Source: JBHELB01 sp041859045
GTDB lineage: Bacteria > Hydrogenedentota > Hydrogenedentia > Hydrogenedentales > SLHB01
Direction of reading: 5' to 3'
DNA length: 64,000 bases
NCBI GenBank assembly: GCA_041859045.1
Contig: JBHELB010000071.1
Span: 31,820 to 95,819 of the forward strand
The notes under the pieces are model-generated. The model made no database searches. It worked only from the letters and a program-made list of their open reading frames with translations, and was not told the DNA's origin. This document shows positions 1-10,100 of the stretch, one piece after another; position 1 is the first letter of the stretch, and every line of letters begins with the position of its first letter. A program made the translations under genes and the position numbers.

Positions 1-627
1 AACCGCAAGTTTGGTCTGCCCTTCAGTTGCATGGGAAATGCGACGGTCGACCACGATGTGCTGGTCGCGATGGCCGACGCCGGGTGTCGCGCGCTGAAGT
101 TTGGCGTTGAGAGCGGAGACCCGGCCGTCTTGCGGCGCATACCCAAAGAGGTTGATCTTGACGCCGTGGTTCGCACCGCGCGGGATTGCCGGGAGTTGGG
201 CATCGAGTCGCACGCCACGTTCCTGATCGGCCTTCCGGGAGAAACCCGCGAGAGTGCGTTGCGCACGATCGACTTTGCGTTGCGCCTCAACACGCACACG
301 TTGCAGTTCGCCATCGCCACCCCCTATCCCGGCACGCCGTTCTATGAAGAGGCGCGCCGCGAGGGGTGGCTTATCAAAGACAACTGGCGCGATTTCGACC
401 CCGCGAACGCCGCCGTGGTCTCGTATCCCGGCTATAGTGCGGACGATATCGCCGCAATGCACGCGCTCGCCTGGAAGCGCTGGCAATGGCACATGTTCAC
501 GCGTCGTCCGGCTACGCTCGTGCACCATTTTCGCAATGCCTACCTGCGCGAAGGTGCGGGCGGCGTGCTGCGCCTCGGCGTGTATAGCGCGGAGCGGCTG
601 CTGCGTATCCTGGGAGGACGGGCATGA
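1..627 (+). CDS. Radical SAM protein, C-terminal part (gene enters from upstream)
   Basis: The frame is open from the first base, so the N-terminus, including any B12-binding domain and the CxxxCxxC cluster motif, lies outside the window. What remains matches the C-terminal half of a radical SAM barrel: the segment ALKFGVESGDPAVLRRI, then TFLIGLPGETRESA and TPYPGTPFYEEA, all typical of the B12-dependent radical SAM family that modifies lipids, sugars or cofactors. The stop overlaps the start of the next radical SAM gene by four bases (ATGA), so the two are translationally coupled and probably act on one pathway. The substrate cannot be told from the sequence. Confidence 0.85.
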   Translation, partial: NRKFGLPFSCMGNATVDHDVLVAMADAGCRALKFGVESGDPAVLRRIPKEVDLDAVVRTARDCRELGIESHATFLIGLPGETRESALRTIDFALRLNTHTLQFAIATPYPGTPFYEEARREGWLIKDNWRDFDPANAAVVSYPGYSADDIAAMHALAWKRWQWHMFTRRPATLVHHFRNAYLREGAGGVLRLGVYSAERLLRILGGRA

Positions 628-1922
628 AAGTCGCCTTGATTAATCCAGGAAGCCCTCAAGCGCTTCGGAAGGAAAACCTCGGGCTTGCGTATCTCGCCGC
701 GGCACTCGATGCCGCCGGGCACGATACGCGCATTCTCGATGAAGTCGCGGGGCAAGACGTCGCCTCGGGGCTCGATGCATTTCGGCCGGATGCCGTTGGC
801 ATTTCCTCGATGACCATGTATGTTCCGCGCGCCTATGCGTTGGCGGACGAGATTCGCGCCAAACGCGGGATTCCGGTCATTCTCGGCGGCGCGCACCCGA
901 CGGCGTTGCCGCACGAAGCGATTCAGCACGCGGATTGCGTCATTCGCGGCGAGGGCGAGGAGACGCTCGTGCGCGTGGTCGACTCCGGCCGCATCGAGGG
1001 CATTGTCGAACCGGCCGGTCCTCGCGACTTGGACGAACTGCCGTTTCCCGCGCGCGACAAACTCGACCTCGAATACTACGCGGCAGCGGGCGACGAGATC
1101 GCCGGATTGTCGTACCGCACGTTGGGCATCATCACGAGCCGCGGCTGTCCGTTTGTGTGCAATTTCTGCATCAACTCGAAGCGCGAGGAGCGCCTGCGTT
1201 TCCACAGCCCGGACCGCGTGATGGAAGAGATTCGCTACCTCGTCACGCGTCACCGCATCGAAAGCATCGCCTTCTACGACGAGATGATCGGCACGAACTC
1301 GCTGCGGTTTTCGACGATCTGTGAGCGGATGATCGAGGAGGGGTTCGCCCATCTAAAGTGGGAGTGTCAGCTCCACGTCCGCGCGATTCGTCCCGACGTG
1401 CTCTCGGTCATGAAACGAGCAGGATGTGTCCAGGTCGCTATCGGCTTCGAAACGGGAAGTCAGCGCGTGCTGGATCGCATCAGCAAAAATGCCACCGTGG
1501 AGTTGAACCTCGAGGCGACGCGGCGCGTGCGCGAAGCGGGGCTGCGCGTCCGCGGGTGTTTCATTATCGGCACACCGGGCGAGACGGTCGAGGACATCGC
1601 GGAGACGGAGCGATTCATCCGCGAAGCCCCGATCGACTTTGTGTCGATGCACTACCTCACGCCGTACCCCGGCACCGCGGTCTACGATGAGGTCAAAGAT
1701 CGCCTCGAAGCGGCCGCAATCCCGTGGGACCGTTTCACCACCGGCGACCCGGACACGTTCTTGGTCAACACCGCGATCCCTGCGGACGTCCAGCGGCGCG
1801 CGTTTGAACGCCTACGGGCCCAGGCGGCGTTTCGCAACTACTCGATCGGACAAATGGTGCATCGGACTCTCAAAAACCCCCACCACGCTATTCATATCCT
1901 CAAGTCCATCTTGAAAAAATAG
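624..1922 (+). CDS. B12-binding domain radical SAM protein
   Basis: A complete 432-residue protein. Residues 1-130 look like a cobalamin-binding Rossmann domain (start MKVALINPGSPQ, later VILGGAHPTALPHEA). The radical SAM cluster motif CPFVCNFC has cysteines at 175, 179 and 182. The barrel continues with AIGFETGSQRVLDRI, CFIIGTPGETVED and TPYPGTAVYDEV, the same landmarks as in the preceding protein. The family generates a 5'-deoxyadenosyl radical and usually performs methyl transfer or rearrangement on lipids, glycans or cofactors. It overlaps its upstream neighbour by ATGA, so both form one operon. The specific substrate is unknown; the nearby glycosyltransferases make an envelope-glycan or lipid role possible, which is inference. 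Confidence 0.9.
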   Translation: MKVALINPGSPQALRKENLGLAYLAAALDAAGHDTRILDEVAGQDVASGLDAFRPDAVGISSMTMYVPRAYALADEIRAKRGIPVILGGAHPTALPHEAIQHADCVIRGEGEETLVRVVDSGRIEGIVEPAGPRDLDELPFPARDKLDLEYYAAAGDEIAGLSYRTLGIITSRGCPFVCNFCINSKREERLRFHSPDRVMEEIRYLVTRHRIESIAFYDEMIGTNSLRFSTICERMIEEGFAHLKWECQLHVRAIRPDVLSVMKRAGCVQVAIGFETGSQRVLDRISKNATVELNLEATRRVREAGLRVRGCFIIGTPGETVEDIAETERFIREAPIDFVSMHYLTPYPGTAVYDEVKDRLEAAAIPWDRFTTGDPDTFLVNTAIPADVQRRAFERLRAQAAFRNYSIGQMVHRTLKNPHHAIHILKSILKK

Positions 1923-1937
1923 GCGAAAAACCGCACC

Positions 1938-1966
1938 TTGAGCCGGTCCGCGGTTCTCTTTACGAT
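1938..1966 (+). promoter_or_regulatory. Promoter candidate for rarA, possibly leaderless
   Basis: TTGAGC, a 17-nt spacer and TACGAT. The -10 box ends six bases before the ATG at 1973 and no Shine-Dalgarno sequence is visible, so transcription would begin at or next to the start codon. Confidence 0.45.
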
Positions 1967-1972
1967 AGCAGT

Positions 1973-3313
1973 ATGTCTGACAATCTTTTTGAACATGCCG
2001 CCGCAGAGCGGTTGCGCCGCGAAGCGCCGTTGGCGCGCCGTGTTGCGCCACGCACGCTCGACGATCTGCTCGGCCAGGAGCACATCCTTGGGCCCGGCAA
2101 AATGCTGCGCCGCGCCATCGAGGCCGACCGCATTACCTCGCTGATCTTGTACGGACCGCCGGGCTGCGGAAAGACCGCGCTCGCGCGCCTGATCGCCATG
2201 CGCACGCGCTCGGGCTTCGAAAACCTGAACGCCGTCACGTCGGGCGTGAAGGAACTGCGGCAACTCATCGAAACCGCCAAACAACGGCGCCTTCACGACG
2301 GTCGCCGCACGATCCTGTTTGTCGACGAGATTCACCGATTCAACAAGGCCCAGCAAGACGCGTTGTTGCCCGATGTCGAGAACGGCGCGATCACGCTGAT
2401 CGGCGCGACAACGGAAAACCCATTTTTCTCCGTCGTGGCGCCGCTGCTGTCGCGTTCGCAGGTGTTCGAACTGCGCAAACTCGAGCCGGAGACTACCGCG
2501 CGCGTGCTGCGCCGTGCATTAACACTCGAGGACGGCGGACTTGCGGCGCTGAACGTAACAGCGGACGACGATGCGCTGATGCATTTGGCGCAGTTCGCCG
2601 ACGGTGACGCCCGTCGCGCGCTGAACGCGCTCGATATCGCCGCGCTCACCACGCCGCCGGAAGAGGGCGCCATCCACATTACGCTGGCGGTCGCCGAGGA
2701 AAGCATCCAGAAGAAACTTATCCATTACGACGGCACGGGCGACGCGCATTACGACGCGGCGTCGGCGTTCATCAAGAGTATGCGCGGCAGCGATCCCGAC
2801 TCCGCGCTGTATTGGATGGCGTTGATGCTCGCCGCGGGTGACGATCCGCGATTCGTGGCGCGGCGAATCTGTATTTGCGCGGCGGAAGACGTGGGCAACG
2901 CCGACCCCATGGCGCTGGTGTTGGCGACCTCGGCGTGGCAGGCGTGCGAGTTCATCGGTATGCCGGAGGCGCGCATTCTACTTGCCGAGGCGGCCATCTA
3001 CGTGGCCTGTGCGCCGAAAAGCAACACCGCCTGCGTCGGCATCGACGCCGCCCTGAGCGACGTGCGCGAAGGCAAAACCGTTGCCGTGCCGCGTCACCTG
3101 CGCGACTCCAGCTACAAGGGCGCGCAACGCCTGGGCCGAGGCCAGGGCTATCAATACGCGCATGACGGTGAGGATGCGTACGTCACACAGGACTATGGCG
3201 TGCCGCGCGGCACGTACTATCACCCCACGGATCGCGGCAAGGAAGCGGAGTTCAAAGCCCGAATCGAGGCGCTTCGCGCGCGGGACGAGCAAGCCGCGCA
3301 GGACCAACAGTGA
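1973..3313 (+). CDS. rarA: Replication-associated recombination protein A (MgsA/RarA AAA+ ATPase)
   Basis: A 446-residue AAA+ ATPase of the clamp-loader type, as RarA/MgsA/WRNIP1 proteins are. RarA acts at stalled replication forks and single-stranded DNA ends. The start LARRVAPRTLDDLLGQEH matches the family N-terminus. Walker A GPPGCGKT is at residues 61-68 and Walker B ILFVDEIHRF around 114-123; GATTENPFFSV and LLSRSQVF (sensor/arginine region) follow. The C-terminal tetramerisation domain carries IHYDGTGDAHYDAASAFIKS and SDPDSALYWMA, diagnostic of RarA. Length is normal. The stop overlaps the GTG of the next gene (GTGA), a coupling to a glycosyltransferase that has no obvious functional reason. 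Confidence 0.95.
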   Translation: MSDNLFEHAAAERLRREAPLARRVAPRTLDDLLGQEHILGPGKMLRRAIEADRITSLILYGPPGCGKTALARLIAMRTRSGFENLNAVTSGVKELRQLIETAKQRRLHDGRRTILFVDEIHRFNKAQQDALLPDVENGAITLIGATTENPFFSVVAPLLSRSQVFELRKLEPETTARVLRRALTLEDGGLAALNVTADDDALMHLAQFADGDARRALNALDIAALTTPPEEGAIHITLAVAEESIQKKLIHYDGTGDAHYDAASAFIKSMRGSDPDSALYWMALMLAAGDDPRFVARRICICAAEDVGNADPMALVLATSAWQACEFIGMPEARILLAEAAIYVACAPKSNTACVGIDAALSDVREGKTVAVPRHLRDSSYKGAQRLGRGQGYQYAHDGEDAYVTQDYGVPRGTYYHPTDRGKEAEFKARIEALRARDEQAAQDQQ

Positions 3314-4800
3314 TCGCGGGGGCGCAAAGACGCGAAAGCAACGGGCGGGAAATCGCGTTGTTCTTCTTGATCGCCGCGCTCGTGCGGCTGTCGCTCGGCA
3401 ATACCCCGCTGGTGTCGTGGGATGAGTGGATACTCGGCGGCATCGCTGCGCGGCTTGGAACCTGGGCCCTTCCTAATCTCGAACTCTACGATATCCTTGT
3501 CCCCACCGGTTACTCGTATCCGTCCTTCGGGTTCTGGGTCAACAGCGTGTTTGTATGGCTCTTCGGATCGACGCCGTTTGTGTTGCGATTGCCCTGCGCG
3601 CTGAGCGAGGCCGCCGCCGTGGCGCTTACGTATGCGCTGGCGCGCGAACTCGCGGGTGTAGTCTGCGCCCGCGCCGCCGCATTGTTTGCCACGGCCTGCC
3701 TCTTCCTGTCGTTTCACGCCATGGTCAGCCTCGACTATTTACTCTCCGCATGGGTCTTGCTGTCGCTGTGGGCGTTTGTGCGTGCGGCTCGAAAACAGGA
3801 CAGCGCGTTGCTTGTACTCGCGGCGTTCTGCGGCGGAATGGCCTGTTTCACGAAGTACCACGGCGTCGTGTATCACGCGACGCTCTGTGTTCTCGTGTTC
3901 TCGTGGCCCACGACTCGGCGCATGTTGCGATGGAAGACCTTGACGGCAGCAGCGGCCGCCGCGTTGGCTGCGCCGCTGTTCATGCTTGCGACCGAAGCCG
4001 CGACATGGCATTTCTACGGGTACTCGAAAACCCACATCGCCGAGGTGCTTCGCGTGACGGAGTGGGCGTCCTACGTTGCCGACCCGCGCACCGGGGCCAT
4101 CGTCGAGGCGAACGACGGATACTACTTTCTCTACGCGTGGACCACGCTGGGCCCACTATTCTGCGGCCTCGCCGCGCTGGGCTTTGTCGCGGCGTTGGCG
4201 TCTCGTGGCCGCGTGTGGTGGGCATTGGGCTTCGTCGCGGCGGCGTGGCTGTTCTGGGCGTCTACCGCGAGTCTTAAGAACGCGCGCTACATCCTGCCGA
4301 TGGTCTACGTCGCGTGTATCTTCGCAGGATACTTCATCACGCGACTGGCCGCGATTCCCAGGTGCCGGGGAATCGCGTGGATGCTCGTGCTTGTGACCGT
4401 CGCGCTGGGCGCGTGGCAGTCTGTCGACCGCGCGCAGCAGTATTTTGAGGAAGCCCGGCGCAACATGGCGGTGTACGACTATGTGAACACGCACACGCCG
4501 AAAGGCGCGGTCATTCTCGCGGAGTCGATCGTGTTTCAGGTGCACATTGCGGGCGGTCCGGGAATCGTGCGCACGACGTACGCGCCGGAATCGCCGCAGG
4601 CCCTCGACCGCGCGGACTATCTCATCCTCGATCCGCGCACGCATGAGATGCTGCAACGCGGCGTACTTCCGGTGGCGCGTGGGTACCTCGACTTCCGTCG
4701 CGAGGCGGAGAAGGATTGGCCCTGCGTGTTTCGCAAAGCTTCTCGCCAGGGCGAAGTGCGTGTGCTCGCGCGCCCGCAACGCCCATTGGGTGCGCCCTAG
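3310..4800 (+). CDS. GT39-family membrane glycosyltransferase
   Basis: A 496-residue polytopic membrane protein of the ArnT/PMT-like glycosyltransferase 39 type. These enzymes use polyprenyl-phosphate sugars and transfer the sugar on the periplasmic side. The first periplasmic loop contains the acidic pair expected of the catalytic site (LVSWDEWILGG, near residue 40), followed by about ten hydrophobic segments and a soluble C-terminal tail. The GTG start overlaps the rarA stop. The last codons (GAP, then TAG) form the left edge of an 85-bp direct repeat. Ancestrally this stop would have overlapped the dnaE stop in a CTAG, before a second GT39 gene was placed between them. The acceptor is unknown. 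Confidence 0.8.
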   Translation: MIAGAQRRESNGREIALFFLIAALVRLSLGNTPLVSWDEWILGGIAARLGTWALPNLELYDILVPTGYSYPSFGFWVNSVFVWLFGSTPFVLRLPCALSEAAAVALTYALARELAGVVCARAAALFATACLFLSFHAMVSLDYLLSAWVLLSLWAFVRAARKQDSALLVLAAFCGGMACFTKYHGVVYHATLCVLVFSWPTTRRMLRWKTLTAAAAAALAAPLFMLATEAATWHFYGYSKTHIAEVLRVTEWASYVADPRTGAIVEANDGYYFLYAWTTLGPLFCGLAALGFVAALASRGRVWWALGFVAAAWLFWASTASLKNARYILPMVYVACIFAGYFITRLAAIPRCRGIAWMLVLVTVALGAWQSVDRAQQYFEEARRNMAVYDYVNTHTPKGAVILAESIVFQVHIAGGPGIVRTTYAPESPQALDRADYLILDPRTHEMLQRGVLPVARGYLDFRREAEKDWPCVFRKASRQGEVRVLARPQRPLGAP

Positions 4801-4875
4801 CCCTCGTGTCGGGGAAGGTTGTTGCCCAAAGAACACCACACCGCCTCGTCATCGTTTAGCAACGTGGCGACTTTC
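4791..4875. repeat. 85-bp direct repeat, left copy (dead copy of dnaE 3' end)
   Basis: Identical over 85 bases to 7018-7102. It contains the last bases of the upstream GT39 gene plus a non-functional copy of about the last 25 codons of dnaE in reverse orientation. The two copies bracket the GT39 gene at 5030-6985. Confidence 0.97.
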
Positions 4876-4956
4876 TATAGGAAGAAGGCGCTCAACCTGC
4901 GCGACGGCATCTTGGTCAACGCCGCAGTATCACGACTGCTCTGGCTTAGGTCGCGC

Positions 4957-4985
4957 TTGATTCCCACAACATGATTCCTTACGCT
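4957..4985 (+). promoter_or_regulatory. Promoter candidate for the inserted GT39 gene
   Basis: TTGATT, a 17-nt spacer and TACGCT, inside the segment bounded by the 85-bp repeats, so the inserted gene appears to carry its own promoter. The predicted transcript start is about 40 nt before the GTG at 5030. Confidence 0.45.
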
Positions 4986-5029
4986 TTTGGGGAGGGGAGG
5001 GCAACTGACCGCAAGGGGTTTGCGTTTCC

Positions 5030-6985
5030 GTGCGAGTTCCTATCCGGCGCGCTATCCCGCTCTGTTTGCGCAGGCGTCTTAGGCGCGTTGCCCAGCGGGT
5101 GCAGAAAACGCGGAAACGGAGAATGACCTTGGTGGGCGAGAAATACCCGGCGATTCTGCAGAATCATCCCCTGTCTCGCCCTCAGTGGTGCGCTGTAATC
5201 GGGATCGTACTGCTAAGTTTCATTCTACGATTCACCGCGCTTGATCTGCGCGGACTCTGGGTCGACGAAATTCTGTGGGCAGGGTGGACCAATCAGCCCA
5301 CCCCGCTCGCTGTGGCGCATCAAGTCTTCTGTCCTCAATCGCCACTGTTTGCCTGGCTCGCATGGCCATTTCGATCTTGGGTGGCAAGCGATTTCACAGT
5401 GCGGCTCATTCCCGCGGCATTGGGCGTACTAGGTGTCGTTTTGCTGTTCCTGATGGCGCGGCGCATGGCGGGTGAGCGCATAGCACTCGGAGCAGCGCTT
5501 ATTCTCTCATTAAACCCAAGCCATCTCTCGTATTCCCGACAGTTCGAGCCGTACACTTTTGCTGTTGTAGCCGTGCTGTTGTTCGCTCTCTCCGCAGATC
5601 ATGCTTTTCGAAGTAACCGGCGTTCTGCGTGGGGGTTAACGATGTTCCTAGCGGTTATTGCGATCTATGCGCATATCTTTGCAGGGGCAACTGCGGCAAT
5701 GCTTACGCTCGGTCTCTGCTTGGCATGGCGGCGTCACGACGGCGCTCTTAAACGGTCTTTAAGAGCGGCGGTTGTCTGGGGTATCGCGCTCTGCGCATAT
5801 CTGCCATGGGCGCTTCATGACGTAGAAAATTTCGTCGGCCAGTTGCCCCAGGGGACTTTTGCCTCACTATATCCGCCGGAACTGTCCACATCGGGTTTCT
5901 TGTGTCGCTTGGCGGTTGCGTTCTGGTGTTCGCCATACATGACGGATTCGCCAATGCTCTTGTGGCCGCTGTTGATGCTGGTCGTGCTGATTACGGCTTT
6001 AGGATGGTTTGCCGCTACTCGCGATGGGTCGGGTGCGGGAACGGTCGCGCTATTCTGGCTGGCTGGGGCAGGCCTGGTGGCTTCAGCGGTGGCGACGTGG
6101 GGATATCTCCTGAAAGGCCACTACATGATGATGGCTTTGCCGGGAGGCTGCCTTCTCTTAGCGCTCGGCGTACACGAACTATTTCGACTCGCTTCCGCGA
6201 GTCGCAGGCTTCGGCTTCTAACGCGCGCAATGGTCGTCTGCGCTGTCGGCATGCTCGGCTACTGGAGTCTTGGCGCGACTGCGTACGTTGTCTATATCGC
6301 ACCGCTTGAGCAGGATTTGAGAGGGATGTTTCGCTGGGTCGAAATGGTGATGCTGGATAACGACCGAGTTGTCGCGCAGAGCTGGTTTTGCTCCGGAGTA
6401 ATGGCACGATATGCTGGCGATCGAACATCGCGCGCTATACCCGCCCTACCGGAGAAGACCTTAGCGAATGGGGGTCAAATCCTTTCGGCAACGCCTGGAC
6501 GACTTTGGATTCTCTACGGTGAACACTGGATTCCACCCGACTATAGTGCGTGGATGGGCTCCCAAAAGACCGTTTACGAGTTTCCATTCACGGGAAATTT
6601 CGGAAGAGTCTTTCTCATTTGGCCACGCACTTCCAGCGACACATGGGAGCAGCGGCAGTTCCAGATTCGCTATGCCCTTGAGCAAGCGACCATATATTAC
6701 CCCAAACAGCATCCGCGCATCCTGCTTGCGCTCGGGCAGCTCGACCGTGAGGCGGGCGCATCCGAAAGCGCTGTTGCGTACTGTGAACGTGCCGCGCGCC
6801 TTGTCTGGCCTACTCTTCTCGTCGCCCCCACGTCAGCCACCCTATGGAACTTGCTCGCCGATGCTTACGCGGGCGCGAATCATGTTGAGGCTGCCTCGCG
6901 CTGCTATGGTATCGCAGCGTATCTCTGTGATTTGCAGAGTGAGCGCCGAGGACTCCTGCGGAAAGGATCCCAAATTGGGCGATGA
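5030..6985 (+). CDS. GT39-family membrane glycosyltransferase on an inserted segment
   Basis: 651 residues from GTG at 5030. An ATG at 5123 (MTLVGEKYP) is an alternative start that would remove an arginine-rich 31-residue extension; I cannot decide between them. The protein has about ten membrane segments. The first periplasmic loop carries GLWVDEILWAG, the acidic motif of GT39 enzymes that use lipid-linked sugars. The C-terminal 150 residues are soluble and end in helical, TPR-like sequence (ILLALGQLDREAGASESAVAYCERA). Codon use looks less GC-biased than in rarA and dnaE. The gene lies between perfect 85-bp direct repeats, so it was probably acquired recently at this site. Acceptor unknown. 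Confidence 0.75.
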   Translation: MRVPIRRAIPLCLRRRLRRVAQRVQKTRKRRMTLVGEKYPAILQNHPLSRPQWCAVIGIVLLSFILRFTALDLRGLWVDEILWAGWTNQPTPLAVAHQVFCPQSPLFAWLAWPFRSWVASDFTVRLIPAALGVLGVVLLFLMARRMAGERIALGAALILSLNPSHLSYSRQFEPYTFAVVAVLLFALSADHAFRSNRRSAWGLTMFLAVIAIYAHIFAGATAAMLTLGLCLAWRRHDGALKRSLRAAVVWGIALCAYLPWALHDVENFVGQLPQGTFASLYPPELSTSGFLCRLAVAFWCSPYMTDSPMLLWPLLMLVVLITALGWFAATRDGSGAGTVALFWLAGAGLVASAVATWGYLLKGHYMMMALPGGCLLLALGVHELFRLASASRRLRLLTRAMVVCAVGMLGYWSLGATAYVVYIAPLEQDLRGMFRWVEMVMLDNDRVVAQSWFCSGVMARYAGDRTSRAIPALPEKTLANGGQILSATPGRLWILYGEHWIPPDYSAWMGSQKTVYEFPFTGNFGRVFLIWPRTSSDTWEQRQFQIRYALEQATIYYPKQHPRILLALGQLDREAGASESAVAYCERAARLVWPTLLVAPTSATLWNLLADAYAGANHVEAASRCYGIAAYLCDLQSERRGLLRKGSQIGR

Positions 6986-7017
6986 GTCCATCGTGCTAGA
7001 GCGCATTAAATGAAAAG

Positions 7018-7102
7018 TGCGCCCTAGCCCTCGTGTCGGGGAAGGTTGTTGCCCAAAGAACACCACACCGCCTCGTCATCGTTTAGCAACGTGGCGACTT
7101 TC
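7018..7102. repeat. 85-bp direct repeat, right copy (functional dnaE 3' end)
   Basis: Identical to 4791-4875. Here the sequence is the true end of dnaE. Its first ten bases still carry the tail of the upstream GT39 gene, showing that the ancestral stops overlapped in CTAG. Confidence 0.97.
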
Positions 7103-10100
7103 GCGCGCAACGTCGCGGACGGGTTCACAAGACATGCATGCGTGGCGTGCACGACAACTTCGCCGTCGTGCGGCGTCTGGCAATGAAGATACACGTCGCA
7201 CTTGCCCGGATTTTCGCCAAGCAGTTCGGCCAAGGACTTGAGCGTGATGTCGTCCACCGTCGCGGTATTGATGCGGATATGCGTCGCGCGCGTGAATTTT
7301 TCCTCCGCCTCTTCAATGGGGAAGATGTCTTGCGCGAGCAGTGATACTTCGTCGTTGCGGTGATTCGCCTTCGCGGGAATGATGACGATCATTTCCGAGA
7401 CGAGCAAGCCCGCCCGCTGTTCATAGATGTCCGAGAACACGGTGAGTTCGCACGAGCCTTCGAGCGTTTCCAGTGTGATGAAGGCCATCTTCTTGCCGCG
7501 CTGCGTCGTGTAGTGCTTTACGTTCGAAATCATGCCCCCCAGCACGACTTCCTGGTTCTCGCGCAGCGACGGAATATCGGCGATTCCCGCGCTGGTAAAA
7601 CGCTCCAGCGTCTTGCTGTGTTTGGCCAGTGGGTGACTGCTTACGTAGAGTCCAAGCATTTCCTTTTCGAAGGCGAGCAGTTCGCCCTCAGGCCATTCGG
7701 GAACATCCGGTTTCTGGCGTTCGACCGGCGCGCCGGCATCGGCGACGAGATCGAACAACGAAGTTTGCCCGGAATCGCGTTCGCGCTGGCTCAGTTGGCC
7801 TTCGCCCAGCGCCGCGTCGAGACTGTCTTCGACTTGCCGCCGCCCCCAGCCTGTGCTGGCGAACGCGCCCGCGCGGTTCAGACTTTCGATCACGCGTCGA
7901 TTCACCTGGCGCGAGTCGATGCGCGTACAGAAGTCAAAGATGTCCTTGAACGGACCGTTGGCGTCGCGTTCGGCGATGATGGCCACGACGGCGTTCTCAC
8001 CCACATTCTTGATTCCCGCCATCCCAAAGCGGATTCTGTCGCCCTCGACCGCGAACGCTCTGTCGCTGGAATTGACGTCGGGCGGAAGCACCTCGATGCC
8101 GAGGCGGCGGCATTCCTCGACGTAGACACCCGTCTTGTCCAAGTTGCCCGATTCGCTGGAGAGCAACGCGGCCATGAACTCCGCGGGGTAGTTGGCTTTG
8201 AGAAACGCCGTCTGATACGCCACGACGGCGTAGGCCATGCTGTGGCTCTTGTTGAACCCGTATCCCGCGAACTGTTCGATCTTTTGAAACAGTAGATCGG
8301 CGGTCTTCGTGTCGATGCCGTTCTTCTTCGCGCCCTCGACAAACAGATCGCGCTGCTGCGCCATGAGGTCGGCTTTTTTCTTTCCCATGGCCCGGCGCAG
8401 GATATCGGCTTGGCCGAGAGTGAATCCCGCCACGGCTTGCACGACCTGCATCACCTGCTCTTGATACAACGCGACACCATAGGTCTCGCGCAGGATCGGC
8501 TCGAGCAGCGGATGGTCGTACACGAGCTTCGAGGAATCGTGTTTGCACGCGATGTACTGATCCTTGAGCTGCATCGGGCCGGGGCGATACAAGGCGATCA
8601 ACGCGCAGATTTCTTCAATACTCTCCAAGCCGATGCGCTTGGCCAGATCGCGCATGCCCGAACTTTCCAACTGAAACACGCCCATCGTCTGACCGGAGCG
8701 CAGCAACGCATACGTCTTACGATCGGTAGGCTCGAGATTGTCGATGTCGATCGTGATACCGCGGTTCTGTTTCACAAACCGCACGGCATCATGCACGACC
8801 GTCAACGTGCGCAAACCGAGGAAGTCCATCTTGAGCAGACCGACTTCTTCCACGCCCTTCATCTCGACCTGCGTGGCCACGATATCGCTGCCCGCGGCCT
8901 GAAAGAGCGCCACGTGATTCGTCAACGGCTCGTCGCAGATCACCACGCCTGCCGCGTGGGTACCGGTCGTGCCGATCGTGCCTTCGAGGCGCGTGGCGAG
9001 CGACCACAGCCGCGCGATGGTCGAGTCTTCCTTCACCAAACGCTGAATTTCCGGCTCGCGCTCGTAGGCGTCTTTCAATTTGATTTTGAGTTCATCCGGC
9101 ACGAGTTTGGCGATGCGGTCGACGTCGGCATAGCTCATGCCCAGCACGCGGCCCACGTTGCGCACCGCTTGTTTGGCCAGCATCCGGCCAAACGTGATGA
9201 TCTGGCTGACGTTGTCCGAGCCGTACTTCTCGCGCACATACTCGATCACTTCGCCGCGGCGCGTGTAGCAGAAATCGAGATCGAAATCAGGCATCGACAC
9301 GCGCTCGGGGTTCAGGAAACGTTCGAACAGAAGCCCGTAACGCAACGGGTCGACGTTGGTGATGCGCAACGCGTACGCCACCAAGCTCCCCGCGCCCGAA
9401 CCGCGCCCCGGCCCCACGGGAATCCCCTTGCTGCGCGCATGCGCGATCAGATCCCACACGACCAGGAAGTAGTCGACGAAGCCCATCTGCTCGATAACGC
9501 CAAGCTCATAGTCCGCGCGGGCGATATGCTCCGGCAATGGTGCGCCGTTATAGCGTTCCTCGAGCCCAAGTCTCACGAGGTCGCGCAGATACTGCTCGGG
9601 CGCGAGCCCCTCCGGCGGGACAAACTTCGGAATGAGGTGCTTGTGCAGCGGCAGATCGCAATTGCAGCGGTCCGCCACTTTCTCCGTATTCGAGATTGCT
9701 TCCGGCCATTCCGGAAACTTCGCGCGCATTTCGTCCGGACTCGCGAAGTAAAACTGGTTGGTCTCGAACTTAAAGCGCTTCTCGTCGTTCAGATTCGCAT
9801 TGGTTTGAATCGCGAGCAACGCCTCGTGCGCTTCCGAATCTTCGCGATCGGTGTAATGGCAGTCGTTCGTGGCGATCAGCATGAGGCCGTGCCGCTGCGC
9901 GAGCTGCGCCAACAGCGGATTGACCCGCTGCTGCTCCGGCAGACCATGGTCCATCAACTCAATCAGGAAATGGTCGCGTCCGAAGATATCGAGATAGCGT
10001 TTGACCGCCGCTTCCGCGCCGTCAAGATCGTTCTTGAGCAAACGCTGAGGAATCTCGCCCGCCAGGCACGCGCTTGTGGCGATTAAACCTTCCTTGTGTC

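Noticed and set aside
8410..10086. 558-codon plus-strand frame opposite dnaE
   Set aside because: It is the shadow of the dnaE reading frame in GC-rich DNA; composition (His/Arg-rich) and lack of a family argue against a gene.
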